From JAVKLU01 sp031538895 (GTDB lineage Bacteria; Pseudomonadota; Gammaproteobacteria; Burkholderiales; Burkholderiaceae), in assembly GCA_031538895.1 (NCBI GenBank), contig JAVKLU010000026.1, positions 3,561-67,560 of the forward strand: a DNA stretch of 64,000 nt, read 5' to 3'. Of the stretch, positions 1-8,644 are shown piece after piece (the stretch's first letter is position 1; every line of letters starts with the position of its first letter). Under the pieces are notes generated by a model that worked only from the letters and a program-made list of their open reading frames with translations, did not search any database and was not told the DNA's origin. The translations under genes were made by a program, and so were the position numbers.

Positions 1-12
1 GCTAGTCCTTAA

Positions 13-83
13 TTACGCGTTTTAGTTTTATTTGTGCGCTTTATTGGCGTGCTTTACTTACGCGTTTTATTTACGCGTTTTAT
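13..83. repeat. 13-bp tandem repeat upstream of glyA
   Basis: The 13-mer TTACGCGTTTTAT occurs twice back to back at 58-70 and 71-83, and a 12-base match lies at 13-24. The array ends 18 bases before the glyA start. No clear promoter or Shine-Dalgarno sequence could be separated from it. Confidence 0.75.
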
Positions 84-101
84 TCTTTTTCCCTATTTAC
101 T

Positions 102-1349
102 ATGTTTGTTCGCGCCACTCATACTCTCGCTAATATCGATCCCGAGCTGACCGCTGCTATCGCTTTAGAAGATCAACGCCAACAAGATCACATCGAGTTG
201 ATCGCGTCAGAAAATTACACCTCCCCCGCAGTCATGGCGGCACAGGGATCGCAACTGACCAATAAATACGCAGAGGGTTATCCAGGCAAACGGTATTACG
301 GCGGTTGCGAATTTGTCGATGTCGTCGAACAACTCGCAATTGATCGCGCCAAACAATTATTTGGTGCCGACTGCGCCAACGTCCAAGCAAATTCAGGCTC
401 ACAAGCCAACCAGGCGGTATTTTTTGCCCTGTTGCAACCTGGTGATACGATTTTGGGAATGTCTTTAGCCGAGGGCGGCCACTTAACGCACGGCATGGCG
501 CTGAATCAATCGGGTAAATGGTTTAAACCTGTGGCTTACGGTTTAAAGGCTGACGAATCAATTGATTACGAACAAATGGAGCAACAAGCCAAAGCCCACA
601 AACCCAAGTTAATCATTGCTGGTGCATCGGCATACAGTTTACATATTGACTTTGAGCGTTGTGCCAAAATCGCCAAATCAGTAGGCGCGTATTTAATGGT
701 TGATATGGCGCATTACGCCGGATTGATCGCGGCAGGCATCTACCCTAATCCAATTCCACATGCGGACGTTGTCACCACGACCACGCACAAATCCTTGCGC
801 GGGCCACGTGGCGGATTGATTTTGATGAAGGCAGAACATGAAAAAACAATTAACTCAGCGATTTTTCCGGGCATTCAAGGCGGCCCATTGATGCATGTCA
901 TTGCCGGCAAGGCAGTCGCGTTCAAAGAAGCGCTTACTCCCGAATTCAAAACCTATCAACAACAAGTCGTTAAAAACGCGCATGCCTTAGCCCAAACCCT
1001 AATTACGCGCGGCCTGCGTATTGTGTCTGGACGCACTGAATCGCACCTGATGTTGGTTGATTTACGCAATAAAAAAATCACTGGTAAAGCGGCAGAAAAT
1101 TTACTGGGTCAAGCGCACATGACTTGCAACAAAAATGCGATTCCTAACGATCCTGAAAAACCATTTGTGACTTCTGGCGTGCGTTTGGGAACCCCCGCTT
1201 TGACAACACGTGGATTTACTGAAATCGACACGATCAAAGTCGGTCATTTGATTGCCGATATGTTGGACGCCCCAGAGGACCCCATGGTGTTGCAAAATGT
1301 ACGCACTGAGGTTAAAAAATTGACCGATGCACATCCAGTGTATCGTTGA
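102..1349 (+). CDS. glyA: Serine hydroxymethyltransferase
   Basis: PLP-dependent enzyme that interconverts serine and glycine with tetrahydrofolate, supplying one-carbon units in the cytoplasm. The 415-residue length is usual for bacterial GlyA. The N-terminal HIELIASENYTSP block and the PLP-lysine motif TTTTHKSLRGPRGG (Schiff-base lysine at K230) are plainly visible, and the C-terminal part keeps SGVRLGTPALTTRG. The ATG at 102 fits family N-termini (MF-R-...-IDPE); only a weak ribosome site precedes it. clpX follows after 50 bases on the same strand, so co-transcription is possible. In many betaproteobacteria nrdR follows glyA; here it does not. Confidence 0.97.
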   Translation: MFVRATHTLANIDPELTAAIALEDQRQQDHIELIASENYTSPAVMAAQGSQLTNKYAEGYPGKRYYGGCEFVDVVEQLAIDRAKQLFGADCANVQANSGSQANQAVFFALLQPGDTILGMSLAEGGHLTHGMALNQSGKWFKPVAYGLKADESIDYEQMEQQAKAHKPKLIIAGASAYSLHIDFERCAKIAKSVGAYLMVDMAHYAGLIAAGIYPNPIPHADVVTTTTHKSLRGPRGGLILMKAEHEKTINSAIFPGIQGGPLMHVIAGKAVAFKEALTPEFKTYQQQVVKNAHALAQTLITRGLRIVSGRTESHLMLVDLRNKKITGKAAENLLGQAHMTCNKNAIPNDPEKPFVTSGVRLGTPALTTRGFTEIDTIKVGHLIADMLDAPEDPMVLQNVRTEVKKLTDAHPVYR

Positions 1350-1399
1350 TTGATTCTAAATTAGCGCTCAAACAATCTCTCATTTCTTTTTAAGATCGT

Positions 1400-2647
1400 A
1401 TGGATTCAATCACTTCTAAAAAAAATAATCAGTGCTCTTTTTGCGGAAAATATCAACGTGAAGTCAAAAAATTGATCGCTGGGCCATCGATTTTTATTTG
1501 TGATGAATGCATCGATTTGTGCAATCAAATGGTCCGTGAAGACGCGCCGACCACATCTTTAGGCGACAGCACAGTCTTGCCAACACCCAGTGAAATTGTC
1601 GGAGTATTAGATGACTATGTGATCGGACAGGTCAATGCCAAAAAAACCCTTGCGGTTGCGGTGTACAACCACTACAAGCGCCTGCAAGTGCGCGATTCGT
1701 TTACCGAGGTGGAGATTGCCAAAAGTAATGTTTTACTGATTGGGCCAACCGGTTCAGGCAAAACCTTATTGGCACAAACCCTCGCGCGCATGTTGCAAGT
1801 CCCTTTTGCAATGGCCGACGCCACGACGTTAACCGAAGCGGGTTACGTGGGTGAAGACGTGGAGCAAATCATTCAAAAACTCTTACAAGCCTGCGACTAC
1901 GATGTTGAACGCGCCGAGCGTGGGATTGTGTATTTAGATGAGATCGACAAAATCTCACGCAAATCAGATAACCCCTCGATTACGCGTGACGTATCAGGCG
2001 AAGGAGTGCAACAGGCTTTGTTAAAGTTGATCGAAGGCACGACGGCATCAATCCCGCCACAAGGTGGGCGCAAACATCCCAATCAAGAATACCTGCAAGT
2101 TCGCACCGACAATATTTTGTTTATTTGTGGTGGCGCGTTTGATGGTCTCGAAAAAGTCATCGCGCAGCGCAGTGATAAAAGTGGAATTGGTTTTTCGGCC
2201 AAAGTCTTGTCACAAAAAAACGTCTCGGTGTCAGAACAATTCAAAAAAGTGGAACCCGAAGATTTAATCAAATTTGGATTAATCCCTGAATTGATTGGCC
2301 GTCTGCCCGTTGTGACCAGTTTAGAAGAACTCGATGAATCAGCGCTGATTCAAATTTTGACCCAACCCAAAAACGCGTTAGTGAAACAGTTCTCTGCCTT
2401 ACTACAAATGGATGGTGCGGAACTTGAAATCGAAGCGCTTGCTCTGGCCGAAATCGCACGTCAAGCGATCAAACGCAAAACTGGCGCACGCGGTCTGCGC
2501 ACGATCATGGAAGAAGTCTTGCAACCAGTGATGTATGAATTGCCTGACGAAAAAAATGTCTTGAAAGTAATCGTCACACAAGAATGCGTTGTGGCACACA
2601 CACCGCCACGTAAATTGCTCAAAAAGGAAGGGCGTAACGTTGCTTAA
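1400..2647 (+). CDS. clpX: ATP-dependent Clp protease ATP-binding subunit ClpX
   Basis: AAA+ unfoldase that feeds substrates to ClpP. The 415-residue protein has the N-terminal C4 zinc-binding domain (C12, C15, C34, C37), Walker A GPTGSGKT at 115-122, the pore loop GYVG at 148-151, Walker B with YLDEID near 178-183, and a GIGF-type loop (KSGIGFSAK) that normally docks on ClpP. All key elements are intact, so it should be active. It lies directly behind glyA, with no clpP, tig or lon beside it, which is not the usual clpP-clpX arrangement. It could be the main ClpX relocated, or a second copy; the window cannot decide this. Confidence 0.96.
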   Translation: MDSITSKKNNQCSFCGKYQREVKKLIAGPSIFICDECIDLCNQMVREDAPTTSLGDSTVLPTPSEIVGVLDDYVIGQVNAKKTLAVAVYNHYKRLQVRDSFTEVEIAKSNVLLIGPTGSGKTLLAQTLARMLQVPFAMADATTLTEAGYVGEDVEQIIQKLLQACDYDVERAERGIVYLDEIDKISRKSDNPSITRDVSGEGVQQALLKLIEGTTASIPPQGGRKHPNQEYLQVRTDNILFICGGAFDGLEKVIAQRSDKSGIGFSAKVLSQKNVSVSEQFKKVEPEDLIKFGLIPELIGRLPVVTSLEELDESALIQILTQPKNALVKQFSALLQMDGAELEIEALALAEIARQAIKRKTGARGLRTIMEEVLQPVMYELPDEKNVLKVIVTQECVVAHTPPRKLLKKEGRNVA

Positions 2648-2742
2648 TGCTACTTAACGCCACTTAACACCACTTAACGGAAAAAGGTTTTCTGAGAAAT
2701 CCGTTTAAACAAATTAAACAAATTAAACAAATTAAACAAATA
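2643..2742. repeat. Two short tandem arrays after clpX
   Basis: Just after the clpX stop, a roughly 10-11 bp unit resembling CTTAACGCCA is repeated about three times (2643-2679). A 9-bp unit AAACAAATT is then repeated four times, the last imperfect (2707-2742). Between them AACGGA (2676-2681) and TCCGTT (2700-2705) could pair, but no T-run follows, so this is not called a terminator. Confidence 0.7.
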
Positions 2743-2875
2743 TTATTGTGTTGCGCCTCAGTAGTGGGCTTTCCATCGAAAACTCTATTCCTTGACTGAT
2801 TTCTGGCGCACGCAAAAAAGTGCTAACACACGCAACTTTGCGAGCTTCCCCCGTGTAGCACAGGGAAAAGCAGAA

Positions 2876-2908
2876 ATAAAAAGCCCAACCGATGAGGGTT
2901 AGGCTTTA
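2876..2908 (-). terminator. Rho-independent terminator of tRNA-Phe
   Basis: On the minus strand an imperfect GC-rich hairpin (arms AAAGCCTAACC and GGTTGGGCTTT, loop CTCAT or similar) is followed by a run of T. It begins 6 bases after the tRNA CCA end, a typical position for a tRNA terminator. Confidence 0.8.
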
Positions 2909-2913
2909 AATTT

Positions 2914-2989
2914 TGGTGGCCCGGGGCGGAATCGAACCACCGACACAAGGATTTTCAATCCTCTGCTCTACCGACTGAGCTACCAGGCC
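2914..2989 (-). tRNA. tRNA-Phe (anticodon GAA)
   Basis: A 76-base cloverleaf on the minus strand with encoded CCA end. The acceptor arms GGCCTGG and CCGGGCC pair (one G-U). The D arm AGCTCAGTCGGTAGAGC, the anticodon arm with loop TTGAAAA and the T arm with GGTTCGATTCC are all present. Anticodon GAA reads Phe codons. Confidence 0.96.
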
Positions 2990-3128
2990 ATTGATTTTTT
3001 TTTGAATTCGTACTTTACCCAATAATCACTGAAATTACTGGTCATCACGAGATAAACGGTATTTATCTGAATCAGTTAACACTGACTGACATAAACCCTG
3101 CAAAACAAAGGGGGGCTATTATAGCTAA

Positions 3129-3226
3129 CTAGCCCCTCCCCCGTCTAGATAAATAGTGCGTAAATCACAGTTAAATTGATCCCTAAAAATACCTCCCGTG
3201 TCTAGCGGGGCTAGATGTGTGATTTA
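3129..3226. repeat. Interleaved inverted repeats
   Basis: CTAGCCCC (3129-3136) is inverted as GGGGCTAG (3207-3214), and TAAATCACA (3161-3169) is inverted as TGTGATTTA (3218-3226). The two pairs cross each other, as a pseudoknot would. The region also has repeated CCCGT-TCTAG words. Its role is unknown; it may be the remnant of a small element. Confidence 0.4.
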
Positions 3227-3319
3227 TATGGGGCAAGAACTGAGCTAGTCAAGACTCAAAACGGTTCATACCGAAAAATCTCGGCAAACTGACACAGATC
3301 AAGCTCCCCAATCTCGAGC

Positions 3320-3325
3320 TATAAT
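3320..3325 (+). promoter_or_regulatory. Possible -10 box for the barrel gene
   Basis: A perfect TATAAT lies about 92 bases before the ATG at 3418. No good -35 hexamer is found at 16-18 bases; a CTGACA at 3289-3294 is too far away. This is therefore only a candidate. Confidence 0.25.
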
Positions 3326-3417
3326 CTTAAAACTTAAGGGAATTTTCCATCTATTCTCCTTAAGCCTTCCTCGGAATTTATAGACACCGAGATTTTTAAT
3401 TTACTGAAAGGATCAAG

Positions 3418-3922
3418 ATGAAAAGATTATTAATTATAATGATCGCACTGACTTGTATGGGCGCACATGCACAAGGATCGGGCGCATATCTTATGGGCGG
3501 TATCGCAAACACTACTGATTCGTACAGTGGTGCCAGTGGTTTTTATATTGGCGGCGGCAAAGAAATAGGAGCTGCTAATAAATATTTAGGGACTGGTTTT
3601 ACGGGCAACCTTGCATTTGAGGGTAGCTATGCATCTACCTCTTCCGGATCGTATAAATCGACCAGCATGGGGGGGGGCAGTTTACTCAAGCCGTATTAAT
3701 GAAAACCTCAATTGGTTGGGTTTTGGTGGGCTAAGTATTTTTAAGTCCGAATATAATAATAACTGCCCATTTGGCTACTGTGCATCAGCTTCGGCCTCAG
3801 CGACTAACTTAGTCCTCGGTGCTGGCTTGCAATATAAAGTTTCGCCAACCTTGAATGTTGAGGGCCGATATCACTTCAATAGTTTTGATGGCTTCCGAAT
3901 TGGTGCGTCTTATAAGTTTTAA
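3418..3922 (+). pseudogene. Small outer-membrane beta-barrel protein, frame broken at a G9 tract
   Basis: The ATG at 3418 has a good ribosome site (GAAAGGA) and starts a Sec signal peptide (MKRLLIIMIALTCMGAHA, then QGSG). The mature part is Gly/Ser/Tyr-rich with alternating strands. At nine G (3669-3677) the frame runs into TAA at about codon 94. Reading on in the next frame gives the rest of a barrel: repeated strand patterns, a hydrophobic-aromatic end and a C-terminal Phe (GASYKF), typical of BamA-recognised barrels. Removing one G would give a single 167-residue protein. It resembles small OmpA/OmpW-like or 'outer membrane beta-barrel' porin-family proteins; the exact family is not certain. 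It may be a phase-variable gene in the OFF state, a true pseudogene, or a sequencing error in the homopolymer. Confidence 0.75.
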
Positions 3923-4027
3923 ATGCAGCTTAAGCGCAAGGCTCGCATACGCGCGAACTTTGCGCAATAGTTCTGACGTGAAGTAAAAACAAGCGGCATC
4001 CGACTTTGAGACCGATCAGAGCATCAG

Positions 4028-4309
4028 TTAGTGAGCCTTGGCAACAGCGGTTTTTCCAACGCTACGGGGCAAGGTTTCACGTAACTTTCCATCAGGGGTT
4101 GGTATTTTCAACTGTCCGATTTTTTCGTACGCTTGGCCGGATTCTTTCTCCAGCTTTCGGCGAAGATCGCTCCAATAGCGTTTGGGAATGACGCTGTCGG
4201 TCAGCACCTGCACCACATCCTCTAACGAAAAATACCATTTCTCCTGCGTAGCATCCCAGTGCGAACGGACTTGGGTAGATTCAAAAAACTGGATGTTTTG
4301 TGTGGTCAT
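4028..4309 (-). pseudogene. Truncated BRO-N / phage antirepressor-like protein
   Basis: This 93-residue ORF has the hallmark start of BRO-family/Ant-like proteins: QNIQFFES-VRSHWD, then WYFSLEDVVQVLTDS, then the YWSDLRRKLEKE helix and a QLKIPTPDGKLRET segment. Full-length relatives continue with DVADTE...QSIPSPKAEPFKLWLA and a C-terminal half. Here the match stops near residue 77 and about 16 unrelated residues follow before the stop. It is therefore probably a decayed end of a phage- or toxin-antitoxin-derived gene. G+C is higher than in the flanks. It has no convincing ribosome site. Confidence 0.6.
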
Positions 4310-4700
4310 GGCTGGCTTTTAGTTGGCAGTTATTGGGTTGACAACTACAAAATTGCACTGACTGCTTTATGTGGCGGTGATGTCGGCAAGCGCCGCTTGC
4401 TACGCAGCCAGCTTGAACGGCTTGAGCCTAGTGCTGCAGTGTTCGGGCAATTCAATCCAGACGCCTTTGTCGGCTCCCGACGGGCACGTTCGGTAGCGCA
4501 GCCGAAAACGCGCCTGGGCCGTATCCGCCGCTGTGAAGTTCTCGCGCAATTCCACCGGCAGCTTGTAGCGCGTTTGCAAGGCTTTGTGTAGCTGCTGGCG
4601 TAATGTCGTGGCGGTGGGAGCGACACAAGGTAATTCAAACAGGATCATCAAGACGATAAACCAGCACCGCGCCTGTAGGATTCTCGCATTAACTCCCGCC
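4310..4700. other. G+C-rich patch between the BRO remnant and gabD
   Basis: About 390 bases with clearly higher G+C than the flanks and only the weak ORF at 4400-4648. Together with the BRO fragment it looks like the residue of a foreign insertion. No integrase, att site or terminal repeats were seen. Confidence 0.4.
4400..4648 (-). CDS. Hypothetical small protein (doubtful)
   Basis: An 82-residue ORF, not recognised. The composition (ILFELPCVAPTATTL..., then Arg-rich RFRLRYRT) is protein-like but no domain is evident and there is no ribosome site in front of the ATG. A competing minus-strand ORF (4345-4638) overlaps it in another frame. The G+C-rich context inflates ORF length, so this may not be a gene. 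Confidence 0.2.
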   Translation of the reverse strand: MILFELPCVAPTATTLRQQLHKALQTRYKLPVELRENFTAADTAQARFRLRYRTCPSGADKGVWIELPEHCSTRLKPFKLAA

Positions 4701-6173
4701 TTAATCCCCCTTAATATCGCCGATACACAGATATTTCATATCAACGTATTCATCGATTCCGTGCGATGAACCTTCACGACCAAAGCCACTGTTTTTCACG
4801 CCGCCAAATGGTGCAATTTCGGTTGAGATAATTCCCGTGTTAATACCGATGATGCCGCATTCCAAAGCCTCGGCAACGCGCCAGACACGGCCAATATCAC
4901 GACTGTAAAAATAACTCGACAGGCCGTATTCGGTATTATTTGCCCAGGCTATCACTTGGGCCTCTCTTTCAAAACGAAACACTGGTGCCATCGGGCCAAA
5001 AGTTTCCTCTCCCGCGCAGCGCATATCCTGAGTCACGTCGGCCAGAATGGTGGGTTCAAAAAATTGTTGCGACTCCATCCCCTCTTTCACCTTCCCGCCC
5101 ACAATCACGCGCGCGCCTTTATTTTTTGCATCTGCGATATGCGCTTTCACTTTTTCAACCGCCGCCAAATCAATCAATGGCCCCTGCGTCACACCGGCGT
5201 CTAAACCATTGCCGACTTTTAATGCAGCGACTTTGATTGCAAATTTTTTCAAGAACTCTTCGTACACACCGGCTTGTACATACAGGCGATTGGCGCACAC
5301 GCAGGTCTGACCGGCGTTACGGTATTTACTCGCCATCGCGCCCTCAACTGCACTGTCTACATCTGCGTCATCAAAAACGATGAATGATGCATTGCCGCCC
5401 AATTCCAGCGATAATTTTTTCAAAGTATGCGCCGATTGCGCCATCAAAATGCGTCCGACTTCGGTCGATCCGGTAAAGCTTAAATGGCGCACGATTGGGC
5501 TGGCGCACAAGACTTTACCCACCGCGATACTGTTATCTGAATCAGCTGTCACGACGTTCAACACTCCCGCAGGCATACCCGCACGCAGGGCAAGTTCCGC
5601 CACTGCCAAGGCTGACAATGGCGTTTGCTCAGCCGGTTTAATCACCACCGTGCAACCCGCCGCCAGTGCCGGCGCGACTTTTCGTGTGATCATTGCAAGT
5701 GGAAAATTCCATGGTGTAATCGCTGCGCACACGCCGACCGGTTGACGCAACACCATCAAACGACGATTGGTATCAAAGGTTTGTAACACTTCGCCGTTCA
5801 AGCGTTTGCCTTCTTCTGCAAACCATTCAATAAAACTGGCGCCATAGGCGACTTCACCACGCGCTTCAGTTAAAGGTTTGCCTTGTTCCATTGTCATCAA
5901 ACGCGCCAAGTCTTCTTGATGTTGGATTAACAGGTTGAACCAACTCAACAAAATTTTGTGGCGCTCTTTAGCGGTCCTGGCTCGCCATTCAATCAGTGCC
6001 GCAGCGGCGGCATCAATTGCATTTTGCGCATCGTTAGCGTTTAAATTGGCCACATCGGCCAAATGCGCGCCCGTCGCCGGATTGGAAACAGCAAAAGTAT
6101 TTTTTCCAGCAATCCATTGACCATTGATCAATGCACTGGTTTTTAATAATGAGACATCACTTAAATTTTGCAT
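4701..6173 (-). CDS. gabD: NAD(P)-dependent succinate-semialdehyde dehydrogenase
   Basis: Oxidises succinate semialdehyde, the product of GABA transamination, to succinate for the TCA cycle. 490 residues, normal for GabD. ALDH landmarks: the ITPWNFPLAMITRK nucleotide-binding segment (about 152-165), FTGSTEVGR (233-241), LELGGN with general base E257, GQTC with nucleophile C291, and C-terminal PFGGVKNSGFGREGS. The ATG at 6173 was chosen because AAGGAT stands at a good distance and family N-termini match; the longer frame back to 6227 lacks support. It is second to gabT, with a 120-bp gap, in the same direction. Confidence 0.94.
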   Translation of the reverse strand: MQNLSDVSLLKTSALINGQWIAGKNTFAVSNPATGAHLADVANLNANDAQNAIDAAAAALIEWRARTAKERHKILLSWFNLLIQHQEDLARLMTMEQGKPLTEARGEVAYGASFIEWFAEEGKRLNGEVLQTFDTNRRLMVLRQPVGVCAAITPWNFPLAMITRKVAPALAAGCTVVIKPAEQTPLSALAVAELALRAGMPAGVLNVVTADSDNSIAVGKVLCASPIVRHLSFTGSTEVGRILMAQSAHTLKKLSLELGGNASFIVFDDADVDSAVEGAMASKYRNAGQTCVCANRLYVQAGVYEEFLKKFAIKVAALKVGNGLDAGVTQGPLIDLAAVEKVKAHIADAKNKGARVIVGGKVKEGMESQQFFEPTILADVTQDMRCAGEETFGPMAPVFRFEREAQVIAWANNTEYGLSSYFYSRDIGRVWRVAEALECGIIGINTGIISTEIAPFGGVKNSGFGREGSSHGIDEYVDMKYLCIGDIKGD

Positions 6174-6293
6174 AAAAATCCTTAAAGTAGTTGAAGTCCA
6201 AATGGCGCCAACAAAGTTTTTATCCAAAACTCTGCGGCGCCATTTTTCATGGAATAGCGACTGTTCAAAAAGTGTTCAGAACACGCTCAATAA

Positions 6294-7580
6294 TTACATC
6301 GCGCCCAAAATCGCCGCTTCAGTAATCGCCAAACCTTCATTGAACACCGCCTCTGGAATGCTTAATGGAAAGAGAAAACGAATCGCGTTACCTTCGGTGC
6401 CGCAGGTCAATAAAATCAAACCTTTGGTTAATGCAAGGCTTTGCACTTTTTTCGCCATATCTGCCAGCGGCGCGCCCGTTTTTGGATCTCTAAACTCAAG
6501 CGCAATCATTGCGCCCAAACCACGCACATCAGAAATTGCGGCGACTTTTGGTTTCAATGCATTCAAACGATCCACCAAAATTGCGCCCAATTTTGCGCCA
6601 CGCTCGACCAGTTTTTCTTCTTCCATCACTTCAATCACTGCATGCGCCGCCGCCACCGCTAAAGGATTTCCTGCATATGTGCCACCCAATCCACCTGGCA
6701 AAGGTGCGTCCATCACTTCTGCACGTCCACACACCGCAGACAAAGTTGTTCCACCGGCTAAAGATTTCGCTACGACCATCAAATCAGGAATCACCGATGG
6801 AAAATGCTCCATTGCGAACATTTTTCCCGTGCGTCCAAAACCTGTTTGCACTTCGTCGGCAATCAATATGATGCCGTGTTCATCACAGACTTGGCGCAAC
6901 CACGTCACCGCCTGTGCTTGAATGGGATTAAACCCACCCTCGCCTTGAACGGGTTCAAAAATAATCGCCGCGACTCGTGATGGTTCAATGTCTGACTTGA
7001 ATAAATTGCTCAGCGCTTTTTGAGTATCTGCCAAGCTGCTGCAATGACAAGGATAGGGAATGTGATACACCTCGCTGGCCATCGCACCAAAGCCGGCTTT
7101 ATAGGGCTGCACCTTACCCGTTAACGACAGCGCGAACAAGCTGCGTCCATGGAAGGCCGCTGAAAATGCGATCACGCCAGAACGTTTAGTGGCATAACGC
7201 GCGATCTTGATCGCATTCTCAACCGCTTCAGCACCCGTGGTAAAAAATGCGGTTTTTTTCGCATGAGTGCCCGGCGTCATTGCATTGATTTTTTCCGCCA
7301 AAGAAATATAACTTTCGTAAGGTACTACTTGATAACACGAGTGAATAAATTTGTCGGCCTGCGCTTTAATCGCCGCCACTACCTTAGGGTGACGATGCCC
7401 GACGTTTACCACCGCGATGCCACCACAAAAATCAATAAATCGACGCCCTTCCACATCCCACAATTCGGCGTTTTGTGCGCGCTCAATAAAAAATTGATTT
7501 AAGACACCCACACCGCGTGGTGTGGCTTTTTCTTTACGTTGTTGTAAGGCTAAGTTTTGTGACACTAAGTTTTGTGACAT
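6294..7580 (-). CDS. gabT: 4-aminobutyrate aminotransferase
   Basis: PLP-dependent class III aminotransferase that moves the amino group of GABA to 2-oxoglutarate. 428 residues. It shows the TTGAEAVENAIKIAR phosphate-binding region (about 114-128), SAAFHGRS, ADEVQTGFGRTG with PLP-contacting D242, and AKSLAGG with Schiff-base lysine K272. The ATG at 7580 is preceded by GGAGA at good spacing; upstream in-frame codons have no family support. With gabD downstream it forms the two-step GABA-to-succinate route. No gabR- or gabP-like gene is adjacent. A neighbouring specificity such as 5-aminovalerate cannot be excluded. Confidence 0.92.
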   Translation of the reverse strand: MSQNLVSQNLALQQRKEKATPRGVGVLNQFFIERAQNAELWDVEGRRFIDFCGGIAVVNVGHRHPKVVAAIKAQADKFIHSCYQVVPYESYISLAEKINAMTPGTHAKKTAFFTTGAEAVENAIKIARYATKRSGVIAFSAAFHGRSLFALSLTGKVQPYKAGFGAMASEVYHIPYPCHCSSLADTQKALSNLFKSDIEPSRVAAIIFEPVQGEGGFNPIQAQAVTWLRQVCDEHGIILIADEVQTGFGRTGKMFAMEHFPSVIPDLMVVAKSLAGGTTLSAVCGRAEVMDAPLPGGLGGTYAGNPLAVAAAHAVIEVMEEEKLVERGAKLGAILVDRLNALKPKVAAISDVRGLGAMIALEFRDPKTGAPLADMAKKVQSLALTKGLILLTCGTEGNAIRFLFPLSIPEAVFNEGLAITEAAILGAM

Positions 7581-7835
7581 AGAGGTTCTCCAAAAAGTAA
7601 AAGAGGTTTGCGTTGTAAACGCACGTAAACCCATAAATAAACAACCAATGACTGGCATTGAAATTACTGTCAGCTTAAATACACTTAACGGGGTTTTTCA
7701 TTCTACTACGTGAAGATATTCGCGTGATTTATTTGAGCACGCTGATACGCAAACAATTCATCATAGGTTTGTCGTGCATTCGTCACAAGCACTTTGGCAC
7801 TATCGCAAAATTTGACTCCGCATCAATCCAATTGA

Positions 7836-8573
7836 CTAAGGAAGGTTTGGTTTTACGATCTTTCTAACATGATTATCAATATATACCCCTGTGAAAAACA
7901 ATATCTCAAGCGGAAATAGCATTGAGTCAAGCATCACGGCAAAAGGTAACCCTATGATCGCATCCATATTTGGTACGGTTTTGTACTGTCTTTCGATTTG
8001 GTGAAGAATTATTTTTCGCTCCACTTTGAAATTTGTTTGCGTTCCTTGTACTTGAACTTGAGTTTTTGGAATAAAGCCGACAAAACTGACTGTAAGAGTT
8101 GAACCGTGGTCCGCGATTGTGTAAGTTGATTTTTTGATGATCTCGATTTCTACATCAGACAGTTCAGATTTCGGCTTGTCATAAAAAAAACGTCTCGATC
8201 CTGTGAAACTTCCATTGCTTACCTCAATTTCAAAGGGTATTTCGTCAGTTGTTTTTTGATTAAATTTATTGGCAGAAAACAGACGATTACCATCAAGTTT
8301 TTGAGCAATTTCAGCAAAACGATCCCCGCCCTCGACGACGACATAGAGCGCGTTTCTTCCGACCATTGCAATAGCCTTAGGGTGTCGGGTCAAAATCTCT
8401 GTGTTATCAATACGACCGATCGCGTAGAGCTGGTCTTCAGCCAGAATATTGCTGGATTTTATTGTTGTGACTGTTTTTGAAAGAGGAGCCATCAGCAATA
8501 TTCCGCCAGTGAAACAACCTTGCAGAAACATCACTGCGAATATAATCGCTAAAAAAACTAATAATTTACGCAT
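7836..8573 (-). CDS. Predicted lipoprotein of unknown function
   Basis: 245 residues. The N-terminus is a lipoprotein signal (MRKLLVFLAIIFAVMFLQGC, lipid-attachment C20). The body is mixed alpha/beta without a known catalytic motif. The C-terminal end (IIGLPFAVMLDSMLFPLEILFFTGVY) is hydrophobic and vaguely like the end of YceK-type lipoproteins, which have LPFS...DTLLLP; this likeness is weak. The ATG at 8573 was chosen over the TTG at 8615 because it puts the signal peptide first. It follows the other lipoprotein gene at 8645 after about 71 bases, same strand. Unknown role in the envelope. Confidence 0.6.
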   Translation of the reverse strand: MRKLLVFLAIIFAVMFLQGCFTGGILLMAPLSKTVTTIKSSNILAEDQLYAIGRIDNTEILTRHPKAIAMVGRNALYVVVEGGDRFAEIAQKLDGNRLFSANKFNQKTTDEIPFEIEVSNGSFTGSRRFFYDKPKSELSDVEIEIIKKSTYTIADHGSTLTVSFVGFIPKTQVQVQGTQTNFKVERKIILHQIERQYKTVPNMDAIIGLPFAVMLDSMLFPLEILFFTGVYIDNHVRKIVKPNLP

Positions 8574-8644
8574 TGATAGTCCGTTAATAACTGACTGACT
8601 GATGGATTCAATCAACTCATTATTCTGTGCTAATCCCTAAGCGT

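Larger units (their letters stand above)
2648..3417. other. 770-bp stretch without a protein gene
   Basis: This gap separates clpX from the broken barrel gene. It holds the 9- and 10-bp tandem arrays, the tRNA-Phe gene with its terminator on the minus strand, a pair of interleaved inverted repeats (3129-3226) and a possible -10 box (3320-3325). No ORF with protein character was seen in either strand. Confidence 0.7.

Noticed and set aside
2676..2705. Hairpin after clpX as a terminator
   Set aside because: Six-pair stem with a long loop and no T-run; too weak to call.
4345..4638. A 97-residue minus-strand ORF overlapping the doubtful ORF 4400-4648
   Set aside because: Arg/Ser-rich shadow frame in a G+C-rich patch, no domain or ribosome site.
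7706..7820. A short minus-strand reading frame with protein-like composition (SAKVLVTNARQTYDELFAYQ...) between gabT and the lipoprotein gene
   Set aside because: It has no start codon after the upstream stop, is under 40 residues and matches no family I know; at most a gene remnant.
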